Shown here: positions 35,548 through 44,653 of the stretch, in pieces
How the letters are laid out: every line of letters starts with the position of its first letter
How positions within the stretch are numbered: the first letter of the stretch is position 1
Translations under genes and position numbers: made by a program
DNA from: Caballeronia sordidicola
GTDB taxonomy: Bacteria; Pseudomonadota; Gammaproteobacteria; Burkholderiales; Burkholderiaceae
Length of the DNA stretch: 64,000 nt
Direction: 5' to 3'
Assembly (NCBI RefSeq): GCF_000729995.1
Contig: NZ_JNFG01000025.1
Coordinates: 1 to 64,000 of the forward strand
Notes under the pieces: generated by a model
The model's database searches: none
Told to the model about the DNA's origin: nothing
What the model saw: the letters and a program-made list of their open reading frames with translations, nothing else

Positions 35548-37230
35548 TTACTGGCTACAAGTGAAACTCGCAGCTGAATTGACGTCGCCGCCGGTGTATT
35601 TCGGCCAGGTCGGGTAACGGCACAGAGGCCGCGACCGTCCGGCCGTCGCAGCGGTCGAGTCCGTGACGGTGAGTGTTTCCGGCGTGGTGCCGTTTTCCAC
35701 CCATTGTTCCAGCGCGCCGAGTGAATCGACTTGGGGCAGGAACGGTCCGGTGCCGTGGCCCACGCCGGGCATGAGGTAGAAGCGCACGAAATTATCGACT
35801 GAGGCCTGGCCGAACTTCTGCACCAGCGCGTTGTAGTAGTCCACGGACGAATCGGTGCTGACGATTTCATCGGCGAGACCGTGGGTGATGATCGCTTTGC
35901 CACCCTTCGCAATGAACGCCGAGAGGTCGGGGTTGGTGGCATCGCTTTCAGCAGAAACTTGCTGGACCTGCGCCTGGTACGCGCCTGGATTCAGCGGATC
36001 GAAGGTGAGTGAATTGAACGTAGGAATACGTGTGATGAAGTATTTCACCCACTGGTCGCCCGTGACCCACTGGTTCGCGTCGTTCTTGCCGGCGGGGTTG
36101 GCCGGTGTTGGCGACGTGCCGAAATTGCGCGTGGTGTACTGACCCGCGAACACGGAACCTGCGAAAATGTTGTACCCGGCGTAACGCGTGACGCCGTTCG
36201 CGAGCGGATACGGCAGCAGCAGTGGCGAGGCAATCGTGTTCACGCTTGCGATCTGGGCGTCGGAGAGGCAAGTGTCCCCCGTGTCCTTGCCGGCCGGGCA
36301 GCGCAGGCTCGCGAGCACGGTGGGCGCTTGGAGCTTGCAGGCCGCGACGTTCGAGATGATGCCGTCGGCAACGCCATCGAGTGTGTCGCAGGCTTTCGTC
36401 ACGGCGTTCTCGAGCAGCACGGTCTTGTTGACGTCGAGCCAGCCCGCGCCGCCGTTCAGATAAAGCGCGCGGCCAAGCACAACGTTTGAAAGCCGCAGGC
36501 CCGTGTAGTTGAGCGCAGGCCGGTTGACGACAATGCCGTCATAGTCAGCGGGCCATCGCTGGATTACGGTGAGACCGTCGCGGCCGCCGGTCGAGCTGCC
36601 GAAGAAATAGGTTTTCGTGGGAGCTGCGCCGTAACGCGCTTTTAGCAACAGCATGGCGACGTCGTGGGTCTTTTTCAGCGTCAGGCCACCGTAGTTAGCG
36701 AGCGCTTCGTCGTTCGCGGCGAACGAGCCGTCGGTGATGCTTTTGCTCTGGTGACCGGAGTCGTCGCCGAAGGTCACGTAACCGCGGGCGAGCGGTGTGG
36801 ACGAACCGGCGGGCGCCATGTCGAGGGCGGCAAGGCCGGTGATGAGCGTGCCATCGAAACCGCCGCCGCCGTATTGCAGCGCCTTGTTGTTCCATGCCGT
36901 CGGCAAGTTCACCTCGAAATTGATGTTCGGCGCGGTTGCATCGACAGGTGCAATGGTGCCGTTCACCTGGCAATACTCGCCGGACGTCGCCGACGCCGCG
37001 ACCAGCGTCGCGCTTGCAACCGTTGCGCCATCGCTGGGCACGCCGATGGACGTCGCTGCGATCTTGGTTGCGCCGAGCGCCGAACATGCAGCGGCAGACG
37101 TAATGGGCGGCGTGGGAGGCGAAGGCGGCACGGGCGGCGTGCCGTCATTATTCGACGATGAACCGCCGCAACCGGCCAGCGCAGCGACGACAAGGGACAT
37201 GCCGCAAGCGGCGAGGGTGGTTTTCATCAT
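35548..37230 (-). CDS. Tannase/feruloyl esterase family lipoprotein
   Basis: A 560-residue secreted alpha/beta hydrolase (PF07519-type), likely hydrolysing plant-derived phenolic esters such as galloyl or feruloyl esters. The signal peptide ends in a lipobox (AALAGC), followed by a Gly/Ser/Pro linker. The nucleophile motif is FFGSSTGGRDGL; the probable acid is in ITHGLADEIVSTDSS and the probable His in PGVGHGTGPFLPQ. ACDTLDGVADGIISN resembles the Ca-binding lid region of the family. It is 158 bases downstream of a hydrolase gene on the same strand; substrate is unknown. Confidence 0.88.
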   Translation of the reverse strand: MMKTTLAACGMSLVVAALAGCGGSSSNNDGTPPVPPSPPTPPITSAAACSALGATKIAATSIGVPSDGATVASATLVAASATSGEYCQVNGTIAPVDATAPNINFEVNLPTAWNNKALQYGGGGFDGTLITGLAALDMAPAGSSTPLARGYVTFGDDSGHQSKSITDGSFAANDEALANYGGLTLKKTHDVAMLLLKARYGAAPTKTYFFGSSTGGRDGLTVIQRWPADYDGIVVNRPALNYTGLRLSNVVLGRALYLNGGAGWLDVNKTVLLENAVTKACDTLDGVADGIISNVAACKLQAPTVLASLRCPAGKDTGDTCLSDAQIASVNTIASPLLLPYPLANGVTRYAGYNIFAGSVFAGQYTTRNFGTSPTPANPAGKNDANQWVTGDQWVKYFITRIPTFNSLTFDPLNPGAYQAQVQQVSAESDATNPDLSAFIAKGGKAIITHGLADEIVSTDSSVDYYNALVQKFGQASVDNFVRFYLMPGVGHGTGPFLPQVDSLGALEQWVENGTTPETLTVTDSTAATAGRSRPLCRYPTWPKYTGGDVNSAASFTCSQ

Positions 37231-37388
37231 GCTGTCTCCGAATGTTTATTGAGTGCTGCTTGCAATGGGAAAACAAACCAACCAACCGCTTGCCGATGAA
37301 CCGACAAGGAAAACGCCTAACCGTCCGGACGACAGCAGTCCCGTCGCCGCGGCAACGTTCTTTATTGTCGTGGTGTCAGAAGCGGTGT

Positions 37389-38411
37389 TTAGTCCGTCGC
37401 GCCGGCTGTCGATGAATCGACTACATTCGCGAGCCGTTGTGCGTCGAACAGCGCTCGCACGCCTTCGTGCGAACCGAGCATCGCTGAGCCGTTGTGCCCT
37501 ACGCCGGCGACTTCCCAGCAGCGATGTCCAAGCCCTGCGTGTCGGGCTTTAAGGTAAGAGAAATAAGCACGTCCGCGCGCGAGCCGATGGGGCCCTTGCG
37601 CTTGTGCCGCACACGAACGGTCGAGTGCGTCGTGGTGTGGATCGCAATCCTGTTGGCCGATCAGATAGATAACGTCGCTGGCGGCGTAACGTGTTTCGAG
37701 CGCATCGAATGACGTGGACTCTGCGTAGCGCGGCGCGCGCTGCACGCCGTACTTCCAGTCATCCACACCGGGGCATGCGGTGGTATCGGCGGGGCGGAGA
37801 ACGCCGTCGGCGTAGGGGCGCATCGAATCGAAGTACACATACGACGACGGATTCGCAATCAAGTACCGGCACCGCACGCCGGCCACGTTGCAACCGGCGC
37901 CCACAATTGCGTACCGATGCGCGACCTGTGCGCCGCCCGAATGCCCGGCGATCACCACGTCGCGCAGAGCCGGATAACGTGCGAGATCCGCAAATTGCGC
38001 GATGAATGCATCGAGGACATCGAAGGAACTGAGCGGCGCGGGGCCCACTGCATCATCGCCGCCCATCCACGAGGTCCATTCCCAGTGGAGCATGTCTGCG
38101 GACAATCCGTGCGCGGCAATATCCGCGGTGGCCAGGAACTGCGGGACGAGCAGCAATGTATGCACGGGATCGGTCGATGCCGCCGCCAGCGCACGTTGCG
38201 CCGAGAGCAGGTAGGCATCGGCATCGCGCAACCGGCCGTGCAGCAGGATCACGATTCGCGAAACGTTCGCGGCATCTCGTTCGTCGATCGATCGATAAAA
38301 CGGCACCGTACCCGTGCCGCGCGGCGTCATCACGCGCAGCCGTTCGTTGCCGACTGCGTTGACCGGGCGCTCATTACGAGGTTTAGGGAGGGAAGGGAAC
38401 ACGGCAGTCAT
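37389..38411 (-). CDS. Alpha/beta hydrolase, probable esterase
   Basis: A 340-residue protein with an alpha/beta hydrolase core and no signal peptide. IVILLHGRLRDADAYL is the oxyanion-hole strand and VVIAGHSGGAQVAHRYA holds the nucleophile (GHSGG). Later acid and His candidates are in YLIGQQDCDPHHDALD and VAGVGHNGSAML. The large middle insertion contains several Cys residues. The start codon is one base from the stop of the upstream MFS gene, so the two are probably co-transcribed. Specific substrate unknown. Confidence 0.82.
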   Translation of the reverse strand: MTAVFPSLPKPRNERPVNAVGNERLRVMTPRGTGTVPFYRSIDERDAANVSRIVILLHGRLRDADAYLLSAQRALAAASTDPVHTLLLVPQFLATADIAAHGLSADMLHWEWTSWMGGDDAVGPAPLSSFDVLDAFIAQFADLARYPALRDVVIAGHSGGAQVAHRYAIVGAGCNVAGVRCRYLIANPSSYVYFDSMRPYADGVLRPADTTACPGVDDWKYGVQRAPRYAESTSFDALETRYAASDVIYLIGQQDCDPHHDALDRSCAAQAQGPHRLARGRAYFSYLKARHAGLGHRCWEVAGVGHNGSAMLGSHEGVRALFDAQRLANVVDSSTAGATD

Positions 38412-38412
38412 A

Positions 38413-39765
38413 TCAATCCAGCGGGAGGGCGTCAGGATCGCGGCGCAGACGTTGCCCGGAGCGTGTCAGCCCGACCAGCGCGAGCGACACGAAGCCCGCG
38501 AAGATCAGGTAATACGCCGGCACGATATTCGATCCGGTCACGGTAATCAGCGTGGAGACGGTCAACGGCGCGAGGCCACCGAACAACGTCACCGCGATGT
38601 TGTACGAGAGCGCAACGCCAGTGGATCGGTTGGCGGTGGGGAACAACTGCGTGAGCATGCCCGGATGTGGCCCGGACATCAGACTCAGCACGACGGTCGC
38701 GACCATTTGCGCGGCGAAAACACGCCCAGGCGTTGGGGATGCGAGTACCCATGCAAACAGCGGATACGCGATCACGACCCAGACAATCGTCACCGGAAAG
38801 AACAGCCGGTACGCGCCAATCCGGTCCGCGAGTTTCCCGGCGAGCGGATAACCCACTATGGAGACCAGCCCCGACACCGCCGTGCCGAACAACGCATTCT
38901 TGAGAGGCAGGTGCAACTGACGCTCGACATACAGCGGCATGAACGTGTGCCACAGGTAATTCGTTGCAGTCCCAACGATGATCACGCCCATCGCGCACAA
39001 CGATGCATCGCCGCGTTGCCGGAAAAAGCCGCGGATGGTCTGCCGCGGCGCGTGCCCCAGCCGTTCGCGCAACTCGACGAACTCGGGCGATTCCGCGACT
39101 TTGTGCCGGATGTAGAACCCCACCGGCCCGACCAGCGCGCCGACCAGGAATGGCACGCGCCAGCCCCACGATTCAAGCGACGCCCGATCCAGATTCGATG
39201 TCAGGAAATAACCAAACGCCGACGAAAGCACGAGCGCCACCGCCTGCGATGTCATCTGGAAGCTGCCGAAGTACATCTTCTTGCCGCGGGGCGCATATTC
39301 GGTGAGCATCGCGGCGGCGGTAGCGAACTCCCCGCCGACAGATAAACCCTGCATGACGCGAGCAAGCAGCACCAGCAAAGGCCCAGCGATCCCGATCGTC
39401 GAATAGCCGGGCGTCAGGCCCATCAACAAGGTGCTGGCGGCCATCAACAGGATGAGCATGGAGAGCGTCTTGCGGCGCCCGACGCGATCCGCGTACGCCC
39501 CGATGACGATCCCGCCAAGCGGCCGCACGATAAACCCGACGGCAAACGTGCCGAGTGTCAGCGCTGTTGAAAGCGCGGTATTTCCGACCGGGAAAAACAC
39601 GTGCGCGATGATCTTCGCGAAGTAGCCGTAGATCAGGAAATCGAACCATTCCAGCCCATTGCCGATCACCGATGCCAGCACGGCGCGGCGAATCTGCGCC
39701 TTGCTGAGCGACGCCAAAGAAGCTGGCGGATGGTCAGCCGCGTTGGGTGGGAAAGTGGTTTCCAT
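38413..39765 (-). CDS. MFS transporter, metabolite:H+ symporter (MHS) family
   Basis: A 450-residue major facilitator with twelve predicted helices. The start of helix 1 (VIGNGLEWFDFLIYGYFA) and the MFS loop motif GAYADRVGRRKT are typical of MHS carriers for organic acids such as citrate, tricarballylate or shikimate. VMQGLSVGGEFATAAAMLTEYAP is the family's helix 5 signature. It is the first gene of a likely operon with the hydrolase, divergent from the LysR gene. The likely role is uptake of an organic acid; the substrate cannot be read from sequence. Confidence 0.9.
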   Translation of the reverse strand: METTFPPNAADHPPASLASLSKAQIRRAVLASVIGNGLEWFDFLIYGYFAKIIAHVFFPVGNTALSTALTLGTFAVGFIVRPLGGIVIGAYADRVGRRKTLSMLILLMAASTLLMGLTPGYSTIGIAGPLLVLLARVMQGLSVGGEFATAAAMLTEYAPRGKKMYFGSFQMTSQAVALVLSSAFGYFLTSNLDRASLESWGWRVPFLVGALVGPVGFYIRHKVAESPEFVELRERLGHAPRQTIRGFFRQRGDASLCAMGVIIVGTATNYLWHTFMPLYVERQLHLPLKNALFGTAVSGLVSIVGYPLAGKLADRIGAYRLFFPVTIVWVVIAYPLFAWVLASPTPGRVFAAQMVATVVLSLMSGPHPGMLTQLFPTANRSTGVALSYNIAVTLFGGLAPLTVSTLITVTGSNIVPAYYLIFAGFVSLALVGLTRSGQRLRRDPDALPLD

Positions 39766-39844
39766 ATGTCTCCGGATCGCTGCATTTATGTGTATTTGAA
39801 TCGAAGAGTACGAAACGCAGTGGCAAATGTAAAATACATATCGA

Positions 39845-39857
39845 ATGGCATTGCCAT
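39845..39857. promoter_or_regulatory. Palindromic operator candidate for the LysR-type regulator
   Basis: ATGGCA-T-TGCCAT is a perfect inverted repeat in the 118-base gap between the MFS gene and the divergent lysR gene, 27 bases before the regulator ATG. LysR-type regulators often bind such an interrupted palindrome (T-N11-A class) in divergent promoters. Binding is inferred. Confidence 0.55.
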
Positions 39858-39883
39858 ATCTGTCAAATATGTGAGGCCTCTCG

Positions 39884-40846
39884 ATGGAACTGCGTCACCT
39901 GCGGTATTTCCTCACCGTCGCCGAAGAGCGCCAGTTCACGCGGGCGGCGGCGCGGTTGCATATTCAGCAGCCGCCGTTATCGCAGCAGATTCAGGAGCTT
40001 GAGCGCGAGCTGGGTTTCGCGCTTTTCACGCGCTTGCCGCGTGGTGTGGAGTTGACATCGGCGGGCGCGGCGTTCGAGGCAGATGCCCGCGCCGTGCTCG
40101 ACGCGCTCGATCAAGGCGTGGTCAATGCGCGGCGGGTGGCGAACGGCCAGCTCGGCTCCGTGCGGATCGCGCTGACGAGTTCCGCAGCATTCCACCCGCT
40201 TGCCACCGCCGCGATCCGTCGGTTTCGCGCGACGCATCCGGATATCGCCATCGACCTGAACGAGATCAATGCGGCTGACATCATCGAACGGATGATGAAT
40301 GGACGCGTCGATGCAGGCATCTTGCGCAAGCCAATCGAGATGCCCGCGGAATTGCGCTTCGACCTGCTGCACGAAGAGCGCATGGTGCTCGTGCTGCCGG
40401 TCGGCCACAAGCTGCTGCCGGCAAAAGGCGTGCGCCCGGGCAAACAGCCGCGTGTGCCGCTGAAAGCGCTCGCCGGCGAGTCGTTTATCTTCGTGCGGCG
40501 GCCGGGCGCGCCGGGCATGTACGCTGACTTCATCCGCGCGTGCGAGACGGCGGGATTCAAGCCTGAAGTGGTGAGCGAAGTGCCGCGCATGTTGAGCGCC
40601 ATCAATCTGGTGGCGGCGGGCGGCGGCATCACGCTCGTGCCGGCATCCATGCAGCGTTACCAGCAGGAAACCGTGGTGTATTGCGCTGTTGCCGGCGACG
40701 AAGCGTTCTCCGCGCCGCTCCATCTTGTGACGCGCCGCGATGCTGCGAATCCGGCGGCACTCCGATTCGCACAAGCGGTGTTGGCTTTCGTTTCGCCAAA
40801 CGCGAAGGGCGCTGAAGCGGCCGATACCTTTCAACACCTCACCTGA
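39884..40846 (+). CDS. LysR-type transcriptional regulator (CatM/BenM-like subgroup)
   Basis: A 320-residue LTTR. The N-terminal helix-turn-helix is unambiguous (LRYFLTVAEERQFTRAAARL then LHIQQPPLSQQIQELERELG), followed by an effector-binding domain (about 95-300). The MELRHLRYF...IQQPPLSQQI form is frequent among regulators of aromatic-compound catabolism, which would suit the adjacent transporter, hydrolase and tannase genes. It is divergent from the MFS gene with a palindrome in between, and probably activates that operon when an inducer binds. Confidence 0.92.
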   Translation: MELRHLRYFLTVAEERQFTRAAARLHIQQPPLSQQIQELERELGFALFTRLPRGVELTSAGAAFEADARAVLDALDQGVVNARRVANGQLGSVRIALTSSAAFHPLATAAIRRFRATHPDIAIDLNEINAADIIERMMNGRVDAGILRKPIEMPAELRFDLLHEERMVLVLPVGHKLLPAKGVRPGKQPRVPLKALAGESFIFVRRPGAPGMYADFIRACETAGFKPEVVSEVPRMLSAINLVAAGGGITLVPASMQRYQQETVVYCAVAGDEAFSAPLHLVTRRDAANPAALRFAQAVLAFVSPNAKGAEAADTFQHLT

Positions 40847-41022
40847 CAATTCATCTACAAACGCAAGTTCGCGTTTTCCCGCAGAATCGATGGAATAAAC
40901 CGGCGTCACGGCGCGTTTGGATCGTGTCGTCTGCAAACAATCGCGCTTGAATAAGCTCATCCAGCGCGACAGGTTGCAGAAAGAACCATCCCGCCGATTT
41001 CCATTTTTCGCACGGAGTTTCA

Positions 41023-41625
41023 ATGTCCACGCAAGCTGCCAACGTGGTTTCACAACCGCCCCAGACCGAGACGACGCTACGCTACACGCGCACCGCGATG
41101 GTCCTGCACTGGCTGATCGCGTTGCTGATCATCTGTAACGTCGTGCTGGGGTTGACGGCGGAATCGTTTCCCGATTCGTGGGTGCGTACAGTCGTCGATA
41201 CCCATAAGTCCATCGGCATCACCGTTCTCGGGCTGGTGCTGCTGCGTATCTTGTGGCGCGTTTCGCATCGACCGCCGCCATTGCCGAAGGCGTTTCCGAA
41301 GTGGGAGCACATGGCCGCTCACATCGCCCATTTCGTGCTGTATCTGCTGATGATCGGCTTGCCTTTATCCGGCTGGCTGCACGACTCGGCGTGGAAAGGC
41401 GCCGCTACCCATCCGATGCATCTGTTCGGCCTGATTCCGTGGCCGCGCATAGGTTTCGTGATGAATCTCGATCCGGCGCTGAAGGAGTCGTTGCACGATC
41501 GTTTCGGCGCATTGCACGCGTGGCTGGGTTACGCGCTGTATGCGCTTTTGGCGATGCACGTGGGCGGCGCGCTCAAGCATCAATGGATCGACAAGAAGTC
41601 GGTGATCTCGCGGATGGTGCCGTAA
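41023..41625 (+). CDS. Cytochrome b561
   Basis: A 200-residue inner-membrane di-heme b-type cytochrome, probably passing electrons from ubiquinol. It has four predicted transmembrane helices. Candidate heme-ligand histidines are in MVLHWLIALL (helix 1), DTHKSIGITVLG, MAAHIAHFVLYLL and LHAWLGYALYALLAMHVGGALKH. A CGGAG site precedes the ATG. The stop overlaps the glycosyltransferase start (TAATG), so both are expressed together. Confidence 0.92.
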   Translation: MSTQAANVVSQPPQTETTLRYTRTAMVLHWLIALLIICNVVLGLTAESFPDSWVRTVVDTHKSIGITVLGLVLLRILWRVSHRPPPLPKAFPKWEHMAAHIAHFVLYLLMIGLPLSGWLHDSAWKGAATHPMHLFGLIPWPRIGFVMNLDPALKESLHDRFGALHAWLGYALYALLAMHVGGALKHQWIDKKSVISRMVP

Positions 41626-43142
41626 TGGACATCAAACTGCACGCCGTACCCGTACGGACAAAAAAGACTCCGGCTCAATCGGACCCGCTTTTGAAACGCT
41701 CTATGGAAGAGGCGCTCGCGCAGGCTTCGCCGCGCATCGCACCGCGCCCCGTGACGCTCGCGAGCGTGCTGATTCACGGCAGCGTGGTCGTGCTGTGGCT
41801 TGTTCTGTTCGCCCGCGCGTTCTTCCTGCACGGCGTGGTGGCATGGTCTACAGGCATTGCGTACGTGGTCTACGACACCTTGCTGCTGATGTTCGTCGCG
41901 GCGAAATCGTGGACGCTCGTGAGGCCGCACAAGCCGCTTGATCGCAAGCAGCGCGAACGTGGTTTGCCGCAACTCGGCGTGATCGTGGCGTCGCATAACG
42001 AAGCCGCCGTGCTGCCCAACACGCTCGCGAAATTGCTCGGGCAAACGCACGGCGCGGCGCAAATCGTGATTGCCGACGATGGTTCTTCCGATGGCACCGC
42101 CGAACTTCTCACGCAGCGTTTTGGTCTTGTTGCGGCAGCGGAGGGCGAGTTGAGCGCGGCGTCCACCCTGCATCCGACGCTCTTCTGGATGCGCGTCGCA
42201 CATGGCGGCAAGGCGCGTGCGCTGAACGCGGCGATCGAAAAGATCAGTACGCCGATCGTGATGACCGTCGATGCCGATACGCGTCTCGCCGACGATGCCG
42301 TCCTGGCCATGCGCAGCGCGTTTGCATTGCGGCCGAACCTGGTTGCCGCGGCGGGCATCCTGGTTCCGGTGTGCAGCAAAACGATGAGCGGGCGCTTTTT
42401 CCAGTGGTTCCAGACTTACGAATACATCCGTAATTTCATCGCACGGTTTGCGTGGATGCGCGCCGATAGCCTCTTGCTGATCTCCGGCGCGTTCGCTTCA
42501 TTTCGACGCGATGCGTTGCTGGCCGTCGGAGGTTTCGATCCGCAATGCCTGGTGGAGGATTACGAGCTGATTCACCGTCTGCGCCGCCATTCCGTCGATC
42601 ACGGTCTGGACTGGGACGTGCGGGTGGTGGGCAACGCGCACGCCATCACGGACGCGCCCAGTTCGTTCAGCGGTTTCATGCGGCAACGGCGACGCTGGTT
42701 CGCAGGTTTTCTGCAGACGCAATACTGGAATCGCGATATGACCGGCAACCGGCGTTACGGCACGCTCGGTTTGCTGATGCTGCCGGTGAAGGCCTTCGAT
42801 ACCGTGCAGCCCATCTACGGCTTGACGGCGTTTGCGCTGTTGTTGGGGTTCATCGTGGATCGGCGCGGCGCCATTGTCCTGCCGATTTTCAGTGTGATCG
42901 GCGCGAAGATCCTTATCGATTTCGCGTTCCATTTGTGGACCGTGCATCTGTATCGGCGCTGGACGGGGGACACCGCCGGGTCGAGCCTGTGGATGGCGGT
43001 CGTGACCGCGATCGTCGAGCCGTTTACTTTCCAGTTGCTGCGTCATACGGGCGCGGCGCTCGGCTGGGTCGACTTCCTCGGAGGTTCACGTGCGTGGCGC
43101 GTGCAGACGAGAGCGGGCCTCGCGGCTGCGGATGAGGCCTGA
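41625..43142 (+). CDS. Glycosyltransferase family 2, membrane-bound
   Basis: A 505-residue processive-type GT2. ATG 41625 overlaps the cytochrome b561 stop; open frame to 41253 is within that gene. The N-terminal helices (LIHGSVVVLWLVLFARAFFL) precede the catalytic domain with VIVASHNEAAVL, VIADDGSSDGT (nucleotide-binding Asp), MTVDADTRL (DxD), CLVEDYELIHRL (catalytic Asp) and RQRRRWFAGF (QxxRW-like). C-terminal helices follow. It resembles PgaC/cellulose synthase-type enzymes making beta-linked polysaccharide; the product is unknown. There are no companion pga or bcs genes nearby. Confidence 0.88.
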   Translation: MDIKLHAVPVRTKKTPAQSDPLLKRSMEEALAQASPRIAPRPVTLASVLIHGSVVVLWLVLFARAFFLHGVVAWSTGIAYVVYDTLLLMFVAAKSWTLVRPHKPLDRKQRERGLPQLGVIVASHNEAAVLPNTLAKLLGQTHGAAQIVIADDGSSDGTAELLTQRFGLVAAAEGELSAASTLHPTLFWMRVAHGGKARALNAAIEKISTPIVMTVDADTRLADDAVLAMRSAFALRPNLVAAAGILVPVCSKTMSGRFFQWFQTYEYIRNFIARFAWMRADSLLLISGAFASFRRDALLAVGGFDPQCLVEDYELIHRLRRHSVDHGLDWDVRVVGNAHAITDAPSSFSGFMRQRRRWFAGFLQTQYWNRDMTGNRRYGTLGLLMLPVKAFDTVQPIYGLTAFALLLGFIVDRRGAIVLPIFSVIGAKILIDFAFHLWTVHLYRRWTGDTAGSSLWMAVVTAIVEPFTFQLLRHTGAALGWVDFLGGSRAWRVQTRAGLAAADEA

Positions 43143-43184
43143 GGGCATCAGCCTACCTAATCAGGCATCGCCCTCGGTCGATAG

Positions 43185-43763
43185 TCAGCGCGCGTACCGC
43201 ACCACCATGCTCGACGCCGCCAGCACGTGGCCCTTCATCGCAGTGATCAACCCATCGCGGTCGAGCGCGGCGGGCAGTGCATTCGCGGCGAGATCCAGCG
43301 CGTAGGCTTGCACGACATAGTGATGCGGCGCATCGCCGTGCGGCGGGCAAGGTCCGTAATAGCCATCCTTCCCCGTCCGGTTGATTCCGCCGATACTGCC
43401 CGCCGGCGGCGGACCACCTTCTCCGAGCGCTGTCGTCGCAGCAGGAACTCCGTAGAGAACCCAATGCACGATACCCAGGCCGCGCGCGCCGTCGGGATCG
43501 TAGATCGTGACCGCAAAGCTTTTGGTCTCGGCCGGCGCATTGCTCCACGCCAACGGCAACGAGACGTTCTTGCCGCCGCAATCCTGAGCGCTGGCGGCGT
43601 GCCGGGAGTCGAGGGTGCCGTTATCGGCGAGGCCGGGCGAGGTCAGCGTGAAGCGCTCATCGGCGCTCGCGGCGATTGCAGTGACACTCAGGAAACATCC
43701 CGCGCCTATCGCGGCAACGCGCAAAAGCCGCTTCGCGCGGCACATGCTTGAATCATTCTTCAT
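43185..43763 (-). CDS. YbhB/YbcL-type PEBP (Raf kinase inhibitor-like) protein, exported
   Basis: A 192-residue phosphatidylethanolamine-binding-protein homologue with an N-terminal signal peptide (RVAAIGAGCFLSVTAIAASA). The family motifs are SFAVTIYDPDGARG and IVHWVLYGVP, and GYYGPCPPHGDAPHHYVVQAYALD is the ligand-pocket signature. ATG 43763 (MKNDSS) is preferred over an upstream TTG at 43787. Convergent with the glycosyltransferase. Biochemical role in bacteria is undefined. Confidence 0.9.
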   Translation of the reverse strand: MKNDSSMCRAKRLLRVAAIGAGCFLSVTAIAASADERFTLTSPGLADNGTLDSRHAASAQDCGGKNVSLPLAWSNAPAETKSFAVTIYDPDGARGLGIVHWVLYGVPAATTALGEGGPPPAGSIGGINRTGKDGYYGPCPPHGDAPHHYVVQAYALDLAANALPAALDRDGLITAMKGHVLAASSMVVRYAR

Positions 43764-43858
43764 TGTTCTTCTGGCCTCGGGTCTCAATAACTTCGCTTGG
43801 GATACTACGCACGCTTGATGTGTTCCCCTTCTTCAAGCGCTGCGATCCTGGCAACCTC

Positions 43859-44653
43859 TTACTGCCATTTCTTCGGATCGCCGCCTAATGCTGCGCAGGT
43901 ATCGAAGCTGATGGCACGGAGCTTCGCCTCGCCGATCTGTCCTGAGAGCGCGTAACCCGCATGATCCGTCGTCCAGTAGAAAGTTCGTCGCGAGCCGTCG
44001 CGCAACATCCGTATGGCGTACTCGTCGTTATGCTTGCCCGAACCGCCGGTCATGTACAGCGTGAGCCGTTCGCCGCTGGCGTTCTGATACATGAACTGCG
44101 CCGCGGGTCCGTCCTCGCCGGGCAACAAGCGGCCACCGACCAGCTCGAACCCATATTCGTGCAGCGAGGGAATGGTCAGGGTCCGGTTGAGCCGCTTGGA
44201 TAACCATGTCACGAGATGATCTTCCTGCGACGCCGCGACTTCCACCGCGTGCCGCTGCTCCGGCGCATAGACGGCATAAGCGATATCCGCGCGTTGCGCG
44301 AACGTCGGCGCCGGGCGATCCCGATCGAGGACCGGCAACAGCATGTGCATCAGAAAGCCGCATGCGATCCCCACAACCAGCCAGCTCGCCGCCATCAGAT
44401 AACGCATGCGAGGACGCACGACCACGACTTGCGGTTCCTTATCCGCAGTGGCGGCAAACAGCGCCCGCAGCGCATTGTCTTGCGCGCGATACGCGGCGAC
44501 CGTCGCCGCGCTCGCCGGATCGCGGTCGATGCGCGCAGCGGTTTCAGCGCGCTCCGCCTCCGGCGCTTCATCGTCGATGAACGCCGACAGCGCGCGCAAC
44601 TCATCGGCCGCCGCGCTGGATTCCGCCTGTTCAGGACGTTCGGGATTCGTCAT
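43859..44653 (-). CDS. Anti-sigma factor of the ECF cassette
   Basis: A 264-residue protein whose gene overlaps the ECF sigma gene by four bases. The N-terminal 75 residues form a cytoplasmic helical region (AADELRALSAFIDDEAPEAERAETAARIDRD) that should bind the sigma factor. A single transmembrane helix follows (SWLVVGIACGFLMHMLLPVL, about 93-112), then a periplasmic sensor domain containing RLYMTGG- and YWTTDHAGYALSG-like strands. It lacks the HxxxCxxC of zinc-binding anti-sigma factors, so it is not a ZAS redox sensor. Confidence 0.85.
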   Translation of the reverse strand: MTNPERPEQAESSAAADELRALSAFIDDEAPEAERAETAARIDRDPASAATVAAYRAQDNALRALFAATADKEPQVVVVRPRMRYLMAASWLVVGIACGFLMHMLLPVLDRDRPAPTFAQRADIAYAVYAPEQRHAVEVAASQEDHLVTWLSKRLNRTLTIPSLHEYGFELVGGRLLPGEDGPAAQFMYQNASGERLTLYMTGGSGKHNDEYAIRMLRDGSRRTFYWTTDHAGYALSGQIGEAKLRAISFDTCAALGGDPKKWQ

